A stretch of 64,000 nucleotides of DNA from Bradyrhizobium campsiandrae (GCF_014529705.1 NZ_JAANIH010000003.1:62001-126000); one strand, 5' to 3'. Positions 35,941 to 44,978 are shown, counted from the first letter of the stretch. Made by a program: numbers and translations. Notes: generated by a model from the letters alone, not told the origin.

Positions 35941-36162
35941 TCAGTCCTGGCTCTTCGCTTCGCTGCCGCACAGCTCGATATATTGCGCGCAGCGGCAGGC
36001 TGGCGCACGGGCCGTGAGCAGGTTGCGAATCACGCCGGGCGGCACTCCGGGGCTCTGGCTTGCGATCGTCGCCACGCGTTCGTCGATGATGCCATCGATC
36101 TCAGCACGCAGGTCCTCGATCCGGTCTTCAAGCCTCGTCGCGCGCTGTTGCTTCGTCGCCAT
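35941..36162 (-). CDS. Small phage protein, unknown
   Basis: 73 residues, basic-acidic helix at the N-terminus (TRLEDRIEDLRAEIDGIIDE) and a Cys-containing C-terminus (PACRCAQYIELCGSE). The ATG at 36162 is chosen because GGATGGAG lies eight bases upstream; an ATG at 36174 is possible. It overlaps the preceding gene by 35 bp. No function recognised. Confidence 0.55.
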   Translation of the reverse strand: MATKQQRATRLEDRIEDLRAEIDGIIDERVATIASQSPGVPPGVIRNLLTARAPACRCAQYIELCGSEAKSQD

Positions 36163-36616
36163 GCGTCGCTCCATCCTTCAATTGAGTTTCAAGCGCCGCC
36201 AACTTCCGGCTGGCTGACGCAGCTTCATTTTGCGCGCGCCGGAGCGCGCGTTCGCGCCGGGTCTCGTGCGCCGCGAGATAGACCTGGATGTCGTAAGGGA
36301 GCGCACGGAACCGCTGTTTGAACTCCCGCGGCCAGGATCTGGGCGGAGCCACTCCCGCAATCGCGCTGATCGCATCCGCGGCGGGGCCTCCAAGCGTGGG
36401 ATCGGCGAGGCCCAGCAACGTATGCATCCGCGATATCTCCTGAAGGGCCGACCAGAGCCGATCCCGACCGAGGGATGCGCACTCGGCCACGAAGCGCGCC
36501 ACCGACGAAGGCATCGCCGGACAAGGCGCCACATTGTTCAGTTCGCACCATCTCACGAACACCGGCGCATCGCGCCTGCGCGCCTGCGCGAGCGCGTTCA
36601 GCAACGGATGCGTCAT
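36128..36616 (-). CDS. Phage protein with integrase SAM-like N-terminal helix bundle
   Basis: 162 residues. Residues about 18-85 (FVRWCELNNVAP, then SSVARFVAECASLG and ISRMHTLLGLADPTLGG) resemble the core-binding SAM-like domain of tyrosine recombinases, but the catalytic Arg-His-Arg-Tyr domain is missing. The C-terminus is a charged helix rich in Arg, Glu and Ala. It lies among virion genes, overlapping the upstream gene by ATGA. Not an integrase; possibly a repurposed DNA-binding or structural protein. Confidence 0.55.
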   Translation of the reverse strand: MTHPLLNALAQARRRDAPVFVRWCELNNVAPCPAMPSSVARFVAECASLGRDRLWSALQEISRMHTLLGLADPTLGGPAADAISAIAGVAPPRSWPREFKQRFRALPYDIQVYLAAHETRRERALRRAQNEAASASRKLAALETQLKDGATHGDEATARDEA

Positions 36617-36879
36617 CGATTGGCTTTGCGAAGCGCCTCGTGGAGGCTGCCCATGCGCCGGCGCAGCTCGATGAGCTCAACGCGCCTTCGCAGGCTATGA
36701 GCGCTCGAATCGATCGTACCGCCCAGTTCGGCATCGAACCGTTCGAGCGCTTCTACGCGATTTTTCAGGCCGTGGAGCGCGAAGTTCTCCACGATCCGAT
36801 CCGTCGACATCGGGCTTCCGTACAGATTTCCGGTGATGGATTCAGCGCGTTCGATGAAATTCCTGTCGTCTTCGCTCAT
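36613..36879 (-). CDS. Small helical phage protein, unknown
   Basis: 88 residues, almost all charged helix (HGLKNRVEALERFDAELGG, then RRRVELIELRRRMGSLHEAL). The ATG at 36879 has AGGAG eight bases upstream. Coupled to the next gene by an ATGA overlap. No recognisable function. Confidence 0.6.
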   Translation of the reverse strand: MSEDDRNFIERAESITGNLYGSPMSTDRIVENFALHGLKNRVEALERFDAELGGTIDSSAHSLRRRVELIELRRRMGSLHEALRKANR

Positions 36880-37047
36880 CGTGGAGCTCCTGTCATGGGC
36901 ATATGGCGATCTGGCACCGCGATCGATGTATGATCGCAGGGCATGCTCGGCTGGGACTTGAGGAGAACTAGGATGGATAGGTGGCGTGCCCCGAGGCCAA
37001 ACGAGGTTCAATTGTCTCTCGTTTGGCAATGGCATCAACGTAGCCGC

Positions 37048-38238
37048 TTAGCGCCGGCTCGCCGTCTTCGCCTGGTAGAGCGCGACCGCGTCCTTGAGAT
37101 CGCCTGAGCTGGACAGCCGGGCGCTCAACGCGCGCAGATCATGCTGATCGCGTTCGCCTCGGCCGGCCGCCATGCCCGGCCTTTGCACCGGCGGTACCGG
37201 CTTTGCCGTCACGGCGTCCCTCGCTTTCATCATCAGCCGGTACTTGCCGGCGTCGTACATCATCCGCTGAAACGTCGCGTTACGCATCAGCGGTTCGCTG
37301 TCGAACAGGCGCTGCAACTCGCCCGGCTCGATACCGCTGGCCTTCGCCGACGCCATGATTTCCTGCGCGACAGCCTGCCGGACATCTCTCGCCTCGCCTT
37401 TGAGCAGCGTCTCCAGCCGCGCGTCCTCTGTCCTTGCGTAGTTCTGAAAATCGCGCCGTGAGGCGTCCGCCGCTCGCCGCATCTCCTCGCCCTGCCGGGC
37501 ACGCAGCTGCTCGCTACCCGCGATGATCGCCTGAACGCGCGACAGCTTCGCGGGATCCTGGCGCGCCATTTGCGCCAGCGCTTGCGGAAGCTGCTCCGGA
37601 CCAAGGACGGCCAGCTCCGGAAACTGGCTGACAAAGCTGGCCTGGGCGATCTGCATGGCTGCATCGAGCCCTTGCAGATAGTCCTGCCGCGCGCGTTCGA
37701 CCTCACCGACCTTCTCCTCGAGCGCCAGGCGGACCTGCGGGTGCTGCATGAGCATGTCGATGTCGGAATCAAGCGGGCTCGGCTCTCGATCGCTCGTCTC
37801 GTCCGACGGAGGCGCCGTCTCGTCCTCTCGCTCGCTGTGAGCTTCAGAGGATTCGAATCCGTAGAATTCCGGCGCATCAGGATCGCTCGCCGCCACCTCG
37901 GCGCGCAATGCATCGATTCTGTCGGCAAGAGCCTCCGACGACAAGCTCTCGGCGACCTGCTGGTCGCCAGCAGTTGCGCTGGCATAATCACGGGCTGCGC
38001 GGGACAGCGTCACAGCCTCGTTTGCAGCCGCGCGCTTCCCCTCTGCATCGGTGTATTGCCTGACGACAACTTTGGCCTGCGGATCGGTCAGCCGGTCGGC
38101 AGCATCGTGGAGTGACGCGCTGTCGCTCACGATCGACTCGCGTTCCTGCTCGCGGCCAGGGTCCGGCATTTCCGAGTAGCCCGCGTGAGCGAGGTCAAAT
38201 GAAGCGCCAGTCAGGTTGGAATCGGGTTCGACGGTCAT
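37048..38238 (-). CDS. Large acidic helical phage protein, possible internal virion protein
   Basis: 396 residues. Acidic, Ser/Glu-rich N-terminal third (SERE, EPSPLDSDIDMLMQHPQV) followed by long helices (LEEKVGEVERARQDYLQGLDA; MRRAADASRRDFQNYARTED). The C-terminus (LSARLSSSGDLKDAVALYQAK) resembles ends of scaffold or internal virion proteins. It sits 2 bp after the 287-residue Ala/Gln/Asn-rich protein gene, far from the capsid gene, so an ejected internal protein is more likely than a scaffold. Inference only. Confidence 0.6.
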   Translation of the reverse strand: MTVEPDSNLTGASFDLAHAGYSEMPDPGREQERESIVSDSASLHDAADRLTDPQAKVVVRQYTDAEGKRAAANEAVTLSRAARDYASATAGDQQVAESLSSEALADRIDALRAEVAASDPDAPEFYGFESSEAHSEREDETAPPSDETSDREPSPLDSDIDMLMQHPQVRLALEEKVGEVERARQDYLQGLDAAMQIAQASFVSQFPELAVLGPEQLPQALAQMARQDPAKLSRVQAIIAGSEQLRARQGEEMRRAADASRRDFQNYARTEDARLETLLKGEARDVRQAVAQEIMASAKASGIEPGELQRLFDSEPLMRNATFQRMMYDAGKYRLMMKARDAVTAKPVPPVQRPGMAAGRGERDQHDLRALSARLSSSGDLKDAVALYQAKTASRR

Positions 38239-38240
38239 GA

Positions 38241-39104
38241 CTACTTTCCGAAGTTGAACTTGAAGGGGCTCATGAGACTGCCGATGCCGCCGGCAAGCGT
38301 CGCGAATTGATCCAGGCCGGATTTGTCCTGCGTCGCCGTCGTCGTGTTGTTGCCTTGGCTCCCGAGCTGGGCGATGGGCACACCCAACTGCGTGAGCAGG
38401 CTCAGCGCCTGCACAGGAATGCCGCGGCGCTGCGCTTCTTCCGCCAGCGTGGCGTTGGCGCCATAATTCTGGGCATCGAGCGCCGATTGTGCGGCGGTCA
38501 CGCCCTGGCCGCGATTGGCGAGATCGGCCTGCTGCATCTGGGTCAGCGCATTGGCCGTGGTATTGCCGGCATTGTACAGCGCGTTCGTGGCCGCCAATTG
38601 GTTGGTCACGTCCTGATTGTATTGCGCGGCGATCACCGGCGCCTCCCCGGCCGCGACGCCCCTGCCATAGGCCATCATATTCGCGGCGCTGAGATCGCGG
38701 CCCGCGGCGGCGAACTGCGAGTTCACGTCGTTGCCGACGTCGGACCTTATCTGCGCCAGCTGCGCCGTCAGGGCCGGATTATTCCCGATCATGCTGCCGC
38801 TCGCATAGGGCGTCAGCCAGTTGCGATAGGCCGCGAGATTGTTCTGCACGTTCGCGGCCTGCGCAGTGGCATCGCCGCCGTTCAGCATCGACCGCGCATA
38901 GTCCGCGATCTGGCCCGCATAAGGGTTGCCGGCAGCGGCGTTGTTCTTCAGCGAATCCAGCGCCGAGCCTTCCGCGGACGTCAGGCCGGTGTTGTTGAGC
39001 CCGGTACCGATCTGACTCAACATCGTTTGCAGGGCCGGCTGCGCCGCGGTCCAAGGCGCCGACTGGGATTGCACGGTTTGTGTCGAAGTGGATTGTCCGC
39101 CCAT
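38241..39104 (-). CDS. Ala/Gln/Asn-rich phage protein, probable internal or tail-needle protein
   Basis: 287 residues of low-complexity helical sequence (AEGSALDSLKNNAAAG, AAQYNQDVTNQLAATNALY, ALTQMQQADLANRGQGV). Such proteins in podovirus-like phages of Alphaproteobacteria lie near tail genes and are thought to be ejected or to form a tail needle. Two base pairs separate it from the next gene. Specific role not provable from sequence. Confidence 0.6.
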   Translation of the reverse strand: MGGQSTSTQTVQSQSAPWTAAQPALQTMLSQIGTGLNNTGLTSAEGSALDSLKNNAAAGNPYAGQIADYARSMLNGGDATAQAANVQNNLAAYRNWLTPYASGSMIGNNPALTAQLAQIRSDVGNDVNSQFAAAGRDLSAANMMAYGRGVAAGEAPVIAAQYNQDVTNQLAATNALYNAGNTTANALTQMQQADLANRGQGVTAAQSALDAQNYGANATLAEEAQRRGIPVQALSLLTQLGVPIAQLGSQGNNTTTATQDKSGLDQFATLAGGIGSLMSPFKFNFGK

Positions 39105-39183
39105 GGACGGTGTTCCTTCTGAGCTAGAGCAGTGTGGAGACGAAGCCGCGACGACGGTGAGGCCCCGCGACCATGAAAAATTG

Positions 39184-39725
39184 TCAGTCGAATGGAAAGA
39201 AAATCGGCGGTTGGATTGACCTGCCTTCTGAACGATCGCTCCCGCTCAAACGCAGCATCTCGCCCCGGTGTCGCAGCAATGCATCCAGCTGCTTCGAATA
39301 GAATGGCAGAGGCTGGACGAGATCTGGCTCCGGTTGAACGAAGCGGCCTGGCTGCCGGTCCATGAAATCCGACGACGGCCCGTCAATGCCAGGTTTCAAC
39401 GGCAATGGCCCTGCATCCCAGCTCCGTTCGGCACGGCGTGCCCCCATCAGCCAATCGAGCAAATCGGATCCGCCAGGGTCCCGCTCTCTGGAGTTGGCCG
39501 CAGCGGAGCAGGCATCTGCGGTGGATTGCCGAAGGGATTTGAATCGGGAGAGACCGCTGGCGGTGGCGACCACGGCGGAGACGCGGGAGGGACTACTCGC
39601 CAATGGTCGGGGTCTGCCCACCAGGGCGGCTTGGGTATCGCCCCTTCAATGCCGAAATTGGGGACACGCGTATATGGATATCTATATGATCGCGCCATCT
39701 GTGCTCTCACGGAAACAAAAGTCAT
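39184..39725 (-). pseudogene. Frameshifted Pro-rich phage protein with C-terminal QPPIFFPF tag
   Basis: Two overlapping frames make sense only together. The first (from about 39725) is proline/tryptophan-rich (EGAIPKPPWWADPDHW, SPPPAVSPDSNPFGNPP). The second continues with GGSDLLDWLMGARRAERSW, LVQPLPFYSKQLDALLRHR and ends SIQPPIFFPFD at 39184. A one-base shift near 39450-39480 separates them. The end peptide is shared with the proteins at 41272, 42964 and 45412. The N-terminal start is uncertain. Confidence 0.55.
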
Positions 39726-39809
39726 GTGAACGATGTATCGGTCAGCATGGCGCAGACGTCTCGTGCGAGAGGTCTGCCACCGATCTGCAATTTGTGGACG
39801 ATTTGCCAA

Positions 39810-40637
39810 TCAGGGGTCGTAGATTACGCGACGCACGAGGCCCAACCGTTTTGCGATTGCATCGACCTCCTCCTGACTGTCCGGATAGTGCTGGTAGACG
39901 AGCCTGGTCTTGATCGCATTGGCATGATAGCGAGGGTTCCAGGTCCATAGCACGACAGGATACTGGCCAGTCGATCGATACAGATTCATCAATTCGCGCC
40001 TGACGAACCTGCTCTCCGGTGGATCGGTAAAAGCAGTCGCGGAAACTCTATCGCGATAGAATTCATTCCACCGTCGTTCCACTGGCCTCTCGTCACCGGG
40101 AGGCGCCGAGCAGCGCAACGACGTCAGGAGAGGACCCAACTGATCCTCACCCTCGATGAATCCCGTGCAGTCGTCGTCGGCATAGCGCCGAAAAACGCCC
40201 CAGGCCACCAGGGCATCGTCGGGAACGTAGGCCTCAGCCGAAGCAAGCAGGATGAAACTGGCGCAGGCATACAGACAGAAATCGCGCACGACGACGACTG
40301 CATTGCGATCTCGAAGCAAATTCGCCAATTGAACTGCGCGCTCAGCGTCCCCTCCGCGGCTGCGAACCACCGCGATGCCATGGGCCGCTAAATCTGCTGC
40401 GACCGAAACGTTCAGGTCCGATGGGACCACGCCATCGAGACACAGCACATGTTTGTCCTGCGATACCGCGATCGGCCGAGCCACATCGCCACGACAATAT
40501 TCAGCCGCGCGAGCATAGGACGATAAGCCAGCCTCCTGCGCCGCCGGAGTGCGACCGCCCGCGCCAATCAACAGGCAGAGCAGCGCAAACCCGCTTCTCG
40601 CAACGAGACGGGATAGCCCAGCTCCGTTCCCCAGCAT
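39810..40637 (-). CDS. Secreted ClpP-fold (COG3904-like) protein, copy A
   Basis: 275 residues. Signal peptide (about 1-34, LVARSGFALLCLLIGAGG, then TPAAQ). The core has HGIAVVRSRGGDAERAVQLANLLRDRN, then FCLYACASFILLASAEAYVPDDALVAWG; this Gly-Gly-Asp plus Cys-x-x-x-Cys-Ala-Ser arrangement is the pattern of periplasmic ClpP/SDH-fold proteins with a catalytic-type Ser. Paralogue of the gene at 43671, sharing the end VLWTWNPRY...VIYDP. The ATG at 40637 follows GGAG and gives the same length as copy B. Possible periplasmic protease acting on host or incoming phage; unproven. Confidence 0.65.
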   Translation of the reverse strand: MLGNGAGLSRLVARSGFALLCLLIGAGGRTPAAQEAGLSSYARAAEYCRGDVARPIAVSQDKHVLCLDGVVPSDLNVSVAADLAAHGIAVVRSRGGDAERAVQLANLLRDRNAVVVVRDFCLYACASFILLASAEAYVPDDALVAWGVFRRYADDDCTGFIEGEDQLGPLLTSLRCSAPPGDERPVERRWNEFYRDRVSATAFTDPPESRFVRRELMNLYRSTGQYPVVLWTWNPRYHANAIKTRLVYQHYPDSQEEVDAIAKRLGLVRRVIYDP

Positions 40638-40835
40638 CCAACGGCATCTCCGCCGCCACGTCGCGGAGAGCGCGACGCACTTCTCTCCCGAACCTCCCGC
40701 GATCAACGACATCGTCGGCCTCTTCGCTCGCGAACCGATAGCCGTTTTAGAACAAAACAGGAACAATTGCAACCCGCGGCTGCACGAATGCGGCAGCAAG
40801 TGTCCTCTGCCCCGCTTCCGATAAGCGCCTCGCCG

Positions 40836-41270
40836 CTACGCCAAGCGCTTGTCGATGATCGCGTAGGTCTGTTCGTATCCGTCGAGAATGCGAGCCCAGC
40901 CTCTACGCCCGAAGATGCGCACGCAGCGGCATCCCTCCGCCTGTGCATACGCCTCGATGCCGCTGATCAGCGGCAGCCATTGCCTCATGTCCGAGCCGGC
41001 GCAGGCCGTGATGACGCAGACCTTGCCGGCGTCCGTCCGCTGGAGGCTCGTCGCAGCAGCAGCCGCGATGCTGTGGCCATTCCAGACGATCCAGAGCAGC
41101 GAAAGACCATCGAGGACATCGCGCTCGATTATGGCAAACGCCGATAGACCCGTTCTGCTGATCGCCCGCCTCAGCAGCGGCGCTGCGAACGGCCAGATCG
41201 AGCGCACGTGCTCCGGATCAATACTGACCAGCCGCGAGTCCCGGCCGCGCTGATCGCCTGTGCGCGTCAT
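40836..41270 (-). CDS. GNAT-like phage protein, copy A
   Basis: 144 residues: SIDPEHVRSIWPFAAPLL at the start, LSLLWIVWNGHSIAAAAATSL, and an acetyltransferase-like end (YAQAEGCRCVRIFGRRGWAR, LDGYEQTYAIIDKRL). Small GNAT-fold proteins of this type are common in phage tail-to-lysis regions, but no activity is known to me. Its ATG follows the transglycosylase stop by one base (TGA A ATG), so translation is coupled. Paralogue at 44979. Confidence 0.65.
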   Translation of the reverse strand: MTRTGDQRGRDSRLVSIDPEHVRSIWPFAAPLLRRAISRTGLSAFAIIERDVLDGLSLLWIVWNGHSIAAAAATSLQRTDAGKVCVITACAGSDMRQWLPLISGIEAYAQAEGCRCVRIFGRRGWARILDGYEQTYAIIDKRLA

Positions 41271-41271
41271 T

Positions 41272-42198
41272 TCAGAACGGAAAGAAAATCGGCGGCTGCA
41301 CCGACAACGGCCTTGAGGGCTCGTTGGTCAGCAGTTCGCGTTGGCGCTCATTCGCCGCTTGCGGGACATCGGGCGTCGGATGGGGCAACGCGTTCGATGA
41401 TGCATCCTGCGGCGATGCGACCAGTCCTGCCGGAAATGCCGGTGCGCCGAACACCGGGTCAGCATGATCGGGAAAGGCTGGCGCTTGCGGACGCGGTGGT
41501 GACGGTAGCGTCCGCATCTTCCGGTCAGCCCATGACTTCAGGTCTCCGATCGTCATGTTTTCGAGAAATGGGTTGGCTGTGACAGCATCATCGCCAAGCA
41601 CCGACCTTGCCGAAGCGCCGGGGTCCGCCCCGAGCACCTTGAGCGCGCCCGAGGGACCGGCAAAATGCGCCAGATAGATGTTGCCAGGGGTCGCCTCATG
41701 TCCGGCCCGAACAAGCTTCTTGGCGTTCTCGGCCGCATAAGCCTCTACCATTTCCGCCGACAGCCTTGGGTCCTTGCGGAGCGCCGCAAGCTCGTCCGGC
41801 GTGCCCGTCAGATCCGGACGGTATTTGGCCAGCATGTCGAGCCAGGTCCGGCGCAGGAATTGTCCGGCTCCCAACGCGCTCGAGAGCCCGTTGGCGGCGT
41901 TTGCTCTGCCGCCGCTTTCGGTGCGGACGATCTGGCTGGTCAGCGGGTCGGTGGTCCTCGCCACAACCGGTCGATAGGCAGCCTGTTGCTGTTGAAGCGC
42001 ACGAATGCGATCGATCAGATCAGCTGCTGCGCCGCCGAAGGCCTTGCGATCATAGACGTCCGGCGCTGTCGCGGCAGCCTTGGCTCCCTGTCCCGCCTGC
42101 CCAGCGCTCGCCGACAGTCTGCCGATCAAACCGCCGGCGCCAGCGTATGTCTGCGGGTCAAACCTAGCGTCATTGCGGAAACCCATATCCAACTCCAT
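41272..42198 (-). CDS. Lytic transglycosylase-like virion protein ending in QPPIFFPF
   Basis: 308 residues. The lysozyme-like domain spans about 85-215: SQIVRTESGGRANAANGLSS with the catalytic Glu, then SALGAGQFLRRTWLDMLAKY and IYLAHFAGPSGALKVLGADP. These proteins are usually virion-carried and open peptidoglycan during DNA entry. The C-terminus is a Pro-rich tail ending LSVQPPIFFPF, a tag repeated in three other reading frames here. Related in its catalytic domain to the broken gene at 63149. Divergent from the secreted-protein gene at 42312. Confidence 0.8.
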   Translation of the reverse strand: MELDMGFRNDARFDPQTYAGAGGLIGRLSASAGQAGQGAKAAATAPDVYDRKAFGGAAADLIDRIRALQQQQAAYRPVVARTTDPLTSQIVRTESGGRANAANGLSSALGAGQFLRRTWLDMLAKYRPDLTGTPDELAALRKDPRLSAEMVEAYAAENAKKLVRAGHEATPGNIYLAHFAGPSGALKVLGADPGASARSVLGDDAVTANPFLENMTIGDLKSWADRKMRTLPSPPRPQAPAFPDHADPVFGAPAFPAGLVASPQDASSNALPHPTPDVPQAANERQRELLTNEPSRPLSVQPPIFFPF

Positions 42199-42311
42199 GT
42201 CGGGATCTGAAAAAGAGCTCGGCCCATCTTTGAGACGAGCAAGTCAAGTACAGTTGCAATGCTGGACGATCCATCTATAGCTATGGACCCCACCACCGCA
42301 GGATGCGATCG

Positions 42312-42788
42312 ATGAAGCTGCTACCCGTTGCGTTTGCCCTGATATCGAGCTGTACGACCGCCAGCGCCGTCGACTTCCGCTGGACCCTTGGCTACGGCCA
42401 GGGCACGCTGGAGGCGAACATCGAGAACGCCGCCGGATCCACCTTCAGCATCTATTGTCCTGCCGGCAGCGATGACAAAACGCCGGGCATGTTCATCTCG
42501 GCGACGCGGATCAAGCCCCAGGTCAAAGAAAGCATCACCGCGCAGATCATCATCGACGGCAAGAACCATCCCTTCCTGCTCGAAGGAAGCCAGTTCAAGG
42601 CGGAAGGACGTCAGAACCAACAGGATTTCAGGCAACTCGTCATAGCATTGGCCACAACCAAACAGAAATCCTTCGTCGTCGAATTCCCGAAGTATCAGAC
42701 CCAGGAGACGTTTTCGCTACTGGACGTAAGGAAGACCCTGGGGACTGCGAAGAAGACGATCATCCGGGAGTGCGACGATGGGACGTGA
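42312..42788 (+). CDS. Small secreted protein, copy A
   Basis: 158 residues with a clear signal peptide (about 1-19, cleaved before VDFRW). The mature part is beta-rich with Gly, Lys and Thr (GYGQGTLEANIENAAGS, TRIKPQVKESITAQIIIDG). The ATG at 42312 is preferred over 42303 because AGGATG is better spaced. It is transcribed against the phage operon and is nearly identical to the copy at 45588. Family not recognised. Likely periplasmic, perhaps cargo altering the host envelope. Confidence 0.7.
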   Translation: MKLLPVAFALISSCTTASAVDFRWTLGYGQGTLEANIENAAGSTFSIYCPAGSDDKTPGMFISATRIKPQVKESITAQIIIDGKNHPFLLEGSQFKAEGRQNQQDFRQLVIALATTKQKSFVVEFPKYQTQETFSLLDVRKTLGTAKKTIIRECDDGT

Positions 42789-42963
42789 CGGGGTCGTCGC
42801 AAAAAGCTGTGCGCTTATGGAAGTGAGCAATCCGCCGCCTCACCAACCACGCGTCTTCTGAATCGCGTCAGCTGGGCGGACATCGCGCGTACACGACGGG
42901 AGGCGGCTCAGTAAAAATCCCAAAACGATCCGCTCGATCCGGAACGGGACGTACCGCGCTGGC

Positions 42964-43578
42964 TCAAATTGGAAAGAAAATCGGCGGCTGGACAACTCTC
43001 TCCTTCGCCGGCCGTTCTGCTGCACGCCACGGAGTTGACGCGGCTTCCGGCTGAAGTCTTCGCGCTCCGCGTTCCCCTGCATTTCAATCAGACCGATGCG
43101 GACCTTCGCCGGGCGCACCGTCGACACTCGCCGTCTGGTACGACGGATCATATGTGCTCCGCTGAACTATCGCATGTATCATACCCGGCAGGCCGCCCGG
43201 TTCGTTCTGTCCTTGCCCGGGAAAATCCCAAGGCTTCAACTGATATGGAGCAGGCTGCTGCTGCCTGAACATGTCCGGCAAACGAGGCACGGGCGGGTCC
43301 GGAAACGGAGTGGGGCTCGTGGGGAGCAGCGGCGGAAGCAGCCACGGGGGAAGCATGGGCCTCGCGTCTGGCGCGGGACGAACTGGCGGGTCATTCCAGA
43401 TGTTCAGCTGTGGCGGACGCGGATCAATCCGCGGCGGTGGTCCGAAGGGTTGCTCGGGATTTGCAGGCTGCGGAAGCAACTTCCGGCCATCGGGGATTGT
43501 CGACTGATCTTCCGGACGGGACGGGCGGCCTATTCGGGTCTTGTCGGACGATATGTTGTCGCGGAAGGAACGAGACAT
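42964..43578 (-). pseudogene. Pro-rich phage protein interrupted by TGA before a QPPIFFPI tag
   Basis: From the ATG at 43578 there are 164 codons of proline-rich sequence (PPRIDPRPPQLNIWNDPPV, LPPWLLPPLLPTSPTPFPDP) to a TGA at 43084. The same frame then stays open for 39 codons, through PEAASTPWRAAERPAKERV, and ends VQPPIFFPI at 42964. The tag shows that the downstream part belongs to the same gene family. Either the gene is broken by a nonsense mutation or the TGA is read through. The layout resembles the linker of the 392-residue protein at 46769. Confidence 0.55.
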
Positions 43579-43670
43579 CGGTCTTCTGCCAAAATCAGAA
43601 ATGGAAATGTGAAATGGCTAACGTCGGCAGTGAACACTGAGCGACGGCGTCATTGCGCCATGGGAGCCGA

Positions 43671-44501
43671 CTAAGGATCGTAGATAACGTAAGTCCCGAG
43701 GCCGTATCGCGCCACCAATGCATCGAGTTCGGCTTGGCTGCTCGGGTAGGCCTCATATGTAATCTTCGTCTTGAACGCGGCGGAGCTATATCTGGGATTC
43801 CAGGTCCAAAGGACATTTGGGTATGTCCCCGTTGATTCAAACATGCTCTTCAACACCCGGCGTACCGGGATGCTTTCCGGCGGATCTTCGTACGGGAAAC
43901 GCAGCAGCCGAGAGGCAAAGAACGTTTCCTCCAGCTCTTTCAGCGCAAACATGGCGGGTCCGTACACGGGCGCGGCATCCGAGCAGGCATCCTGTTCCAA
44001 CCGTCTTGGTCCGCCATCTATTGCATCCCGGAGCACTGGACAGAGAGGCCACGTCGTATGGTGCCAGGCGACGATCGTATCGCCGATGACATAGGTCTCG
44101 CTCGATGCAACCAACAAGTAACTGGCGCAAGCTGACAGGCAATAATCGTAGACGATAACGGTCGCCAGCCGCTCCCGCAGGAAATCGGACAGCCAGGTGG
44201 TTGTACGCGCTTCACCCCCAGGACTGCGAACGACGAATAGGCCCCCCTTGCGCAACTTGCTCAAGAGCGAGAAGTCAAGGTCGCGCAAAATCGCACCGTC
44301 AAAGCAAAGGACGCGTCCATCGAGATCGACGGTCATGGGCCGCTTGGTGGCACCACGGCAAAACTCTACTGCTCGCCTGTACACGCCAAGATCTGCACTT
44401 TGAGCGAAAGACTTGTCCGCAACTCCGAGCATACAAGGCAAAAACCAGAGCACAGCCAAGCACACCGCATGAAACACCGATCGGCGAAAGCTCCGTGGCA
44501 T
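43671..44501 (-). CDS. Secreted ClpP-fold (COG3904-like) protein, copy B
   Basis: 276 residues with a signal peptide (VFHAVCLAVLWFLPCMLGVA, then FAQSADLG). Core GGLFVVRSPGGEARTTTWLSDFLRE and YCLSACASYLLVASSETYVIGDTIVAWHH matches the periplasmic ClpP-fold pattern, including the Cys-Ala-Ser step and a His after it. Diverged paralogue of the gene at 39810; both end VLWTWNPRY and VIYDP. The ATG at 44501 is chosen to match the length and signal peptide of copy A. Confidence 0.65.
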   Translation of the reverse strand: MPRSFRRSVFHAVCLAVLWFLPCMLGVADKSFAQSADLGVYRRAVEFCRGATKRPMTVDLDGRVLCFDGAILRDLDFSLLSKLRKGGLFVVRSPGGEARTTTWLSDFLRERLATVIVYDYCLSACASYLLVASSETYVIGDTIVAWHHTTWPLCPVLRDAIDGGPRRLEQDACSDAAPVYGPAMFALKELEETFFASRLLRFPYEDPPESIPVRRVLKSMFESTGTYPNVLWTWNPRYSSAAFKTKITYEAYPSSQAELDALVARYGLGTYVIYDP

Positions 44502-44671
44502 CTCCGCGCCCCCATGAATACGCGCGGAGCACGTCATGCTGCTGCACCAAGCCTCACTCCGGAGCCCTTTCCAGCTTCGCATGATCGACCCACCTCAATA
44601 GACCAACCGCAGGTAGAATAGAACATATCATGAACAAAATCAACCCTTAATTGTGAGCCTGCTCTTCGGGC

Positions 44672-44966
44672 TCACCCCACTACCGCCCACAAAAACACCC
44701 GCCCCGTCGTCGCGGAGTTCGCATGCGTGATCGTGAACACGCCGTTCGCCACCGCGCGCACATACATCGTATAGTTACCAACCTCCGCCGCTGCGTTCGC
44801 CCACGCCGGCACAGAAGGACCATGATGTCGCGGCCGGGATGCGTATCTGGAAGCGAGAATAGCAGGTGTCGCGCCTGACGTCACAGCGGCGGCTCCGGGC
44901 ATTGACCAGGACTTCCGCACCTGCCGTTGCCGCCGCTGCTGGCGTGTCATCACCCCCCAACCGCAC
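44672..44966 (-). pseudogene. Fused remnants of nozzle C-terminus and 104-residue tail protein
   Basis: On the minus strand the first part reads DTPAAAATAGAEVLVNARS and RIPAATSWSFCAG, matching the C-terminus of the tail protein at 48459. The second part reads NAAAEVGNYTMYVRAVANG and TTGRVFLWAVVG, matching the end of the protein at 48148. The intervening coding sequence is lost. This is a relic of those two neighbouring genes carried along in the duplication that made copy B of the accessory module. Confidence 0.75.
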
Positions 44967-44978
44967 GCCTTGCTGTCA

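Noticed and set aside
36128..36616. Phage integrase
   Set aside because: Only a SAM-like N-terminal resemblance; the catalytic residues and length are missing.
37048..38238. Capsid scaffolding protein
   Set aside because: Acidic helical composition would fit, but it lies 16 kb from the capsid gene beside an internal-protein candidate.
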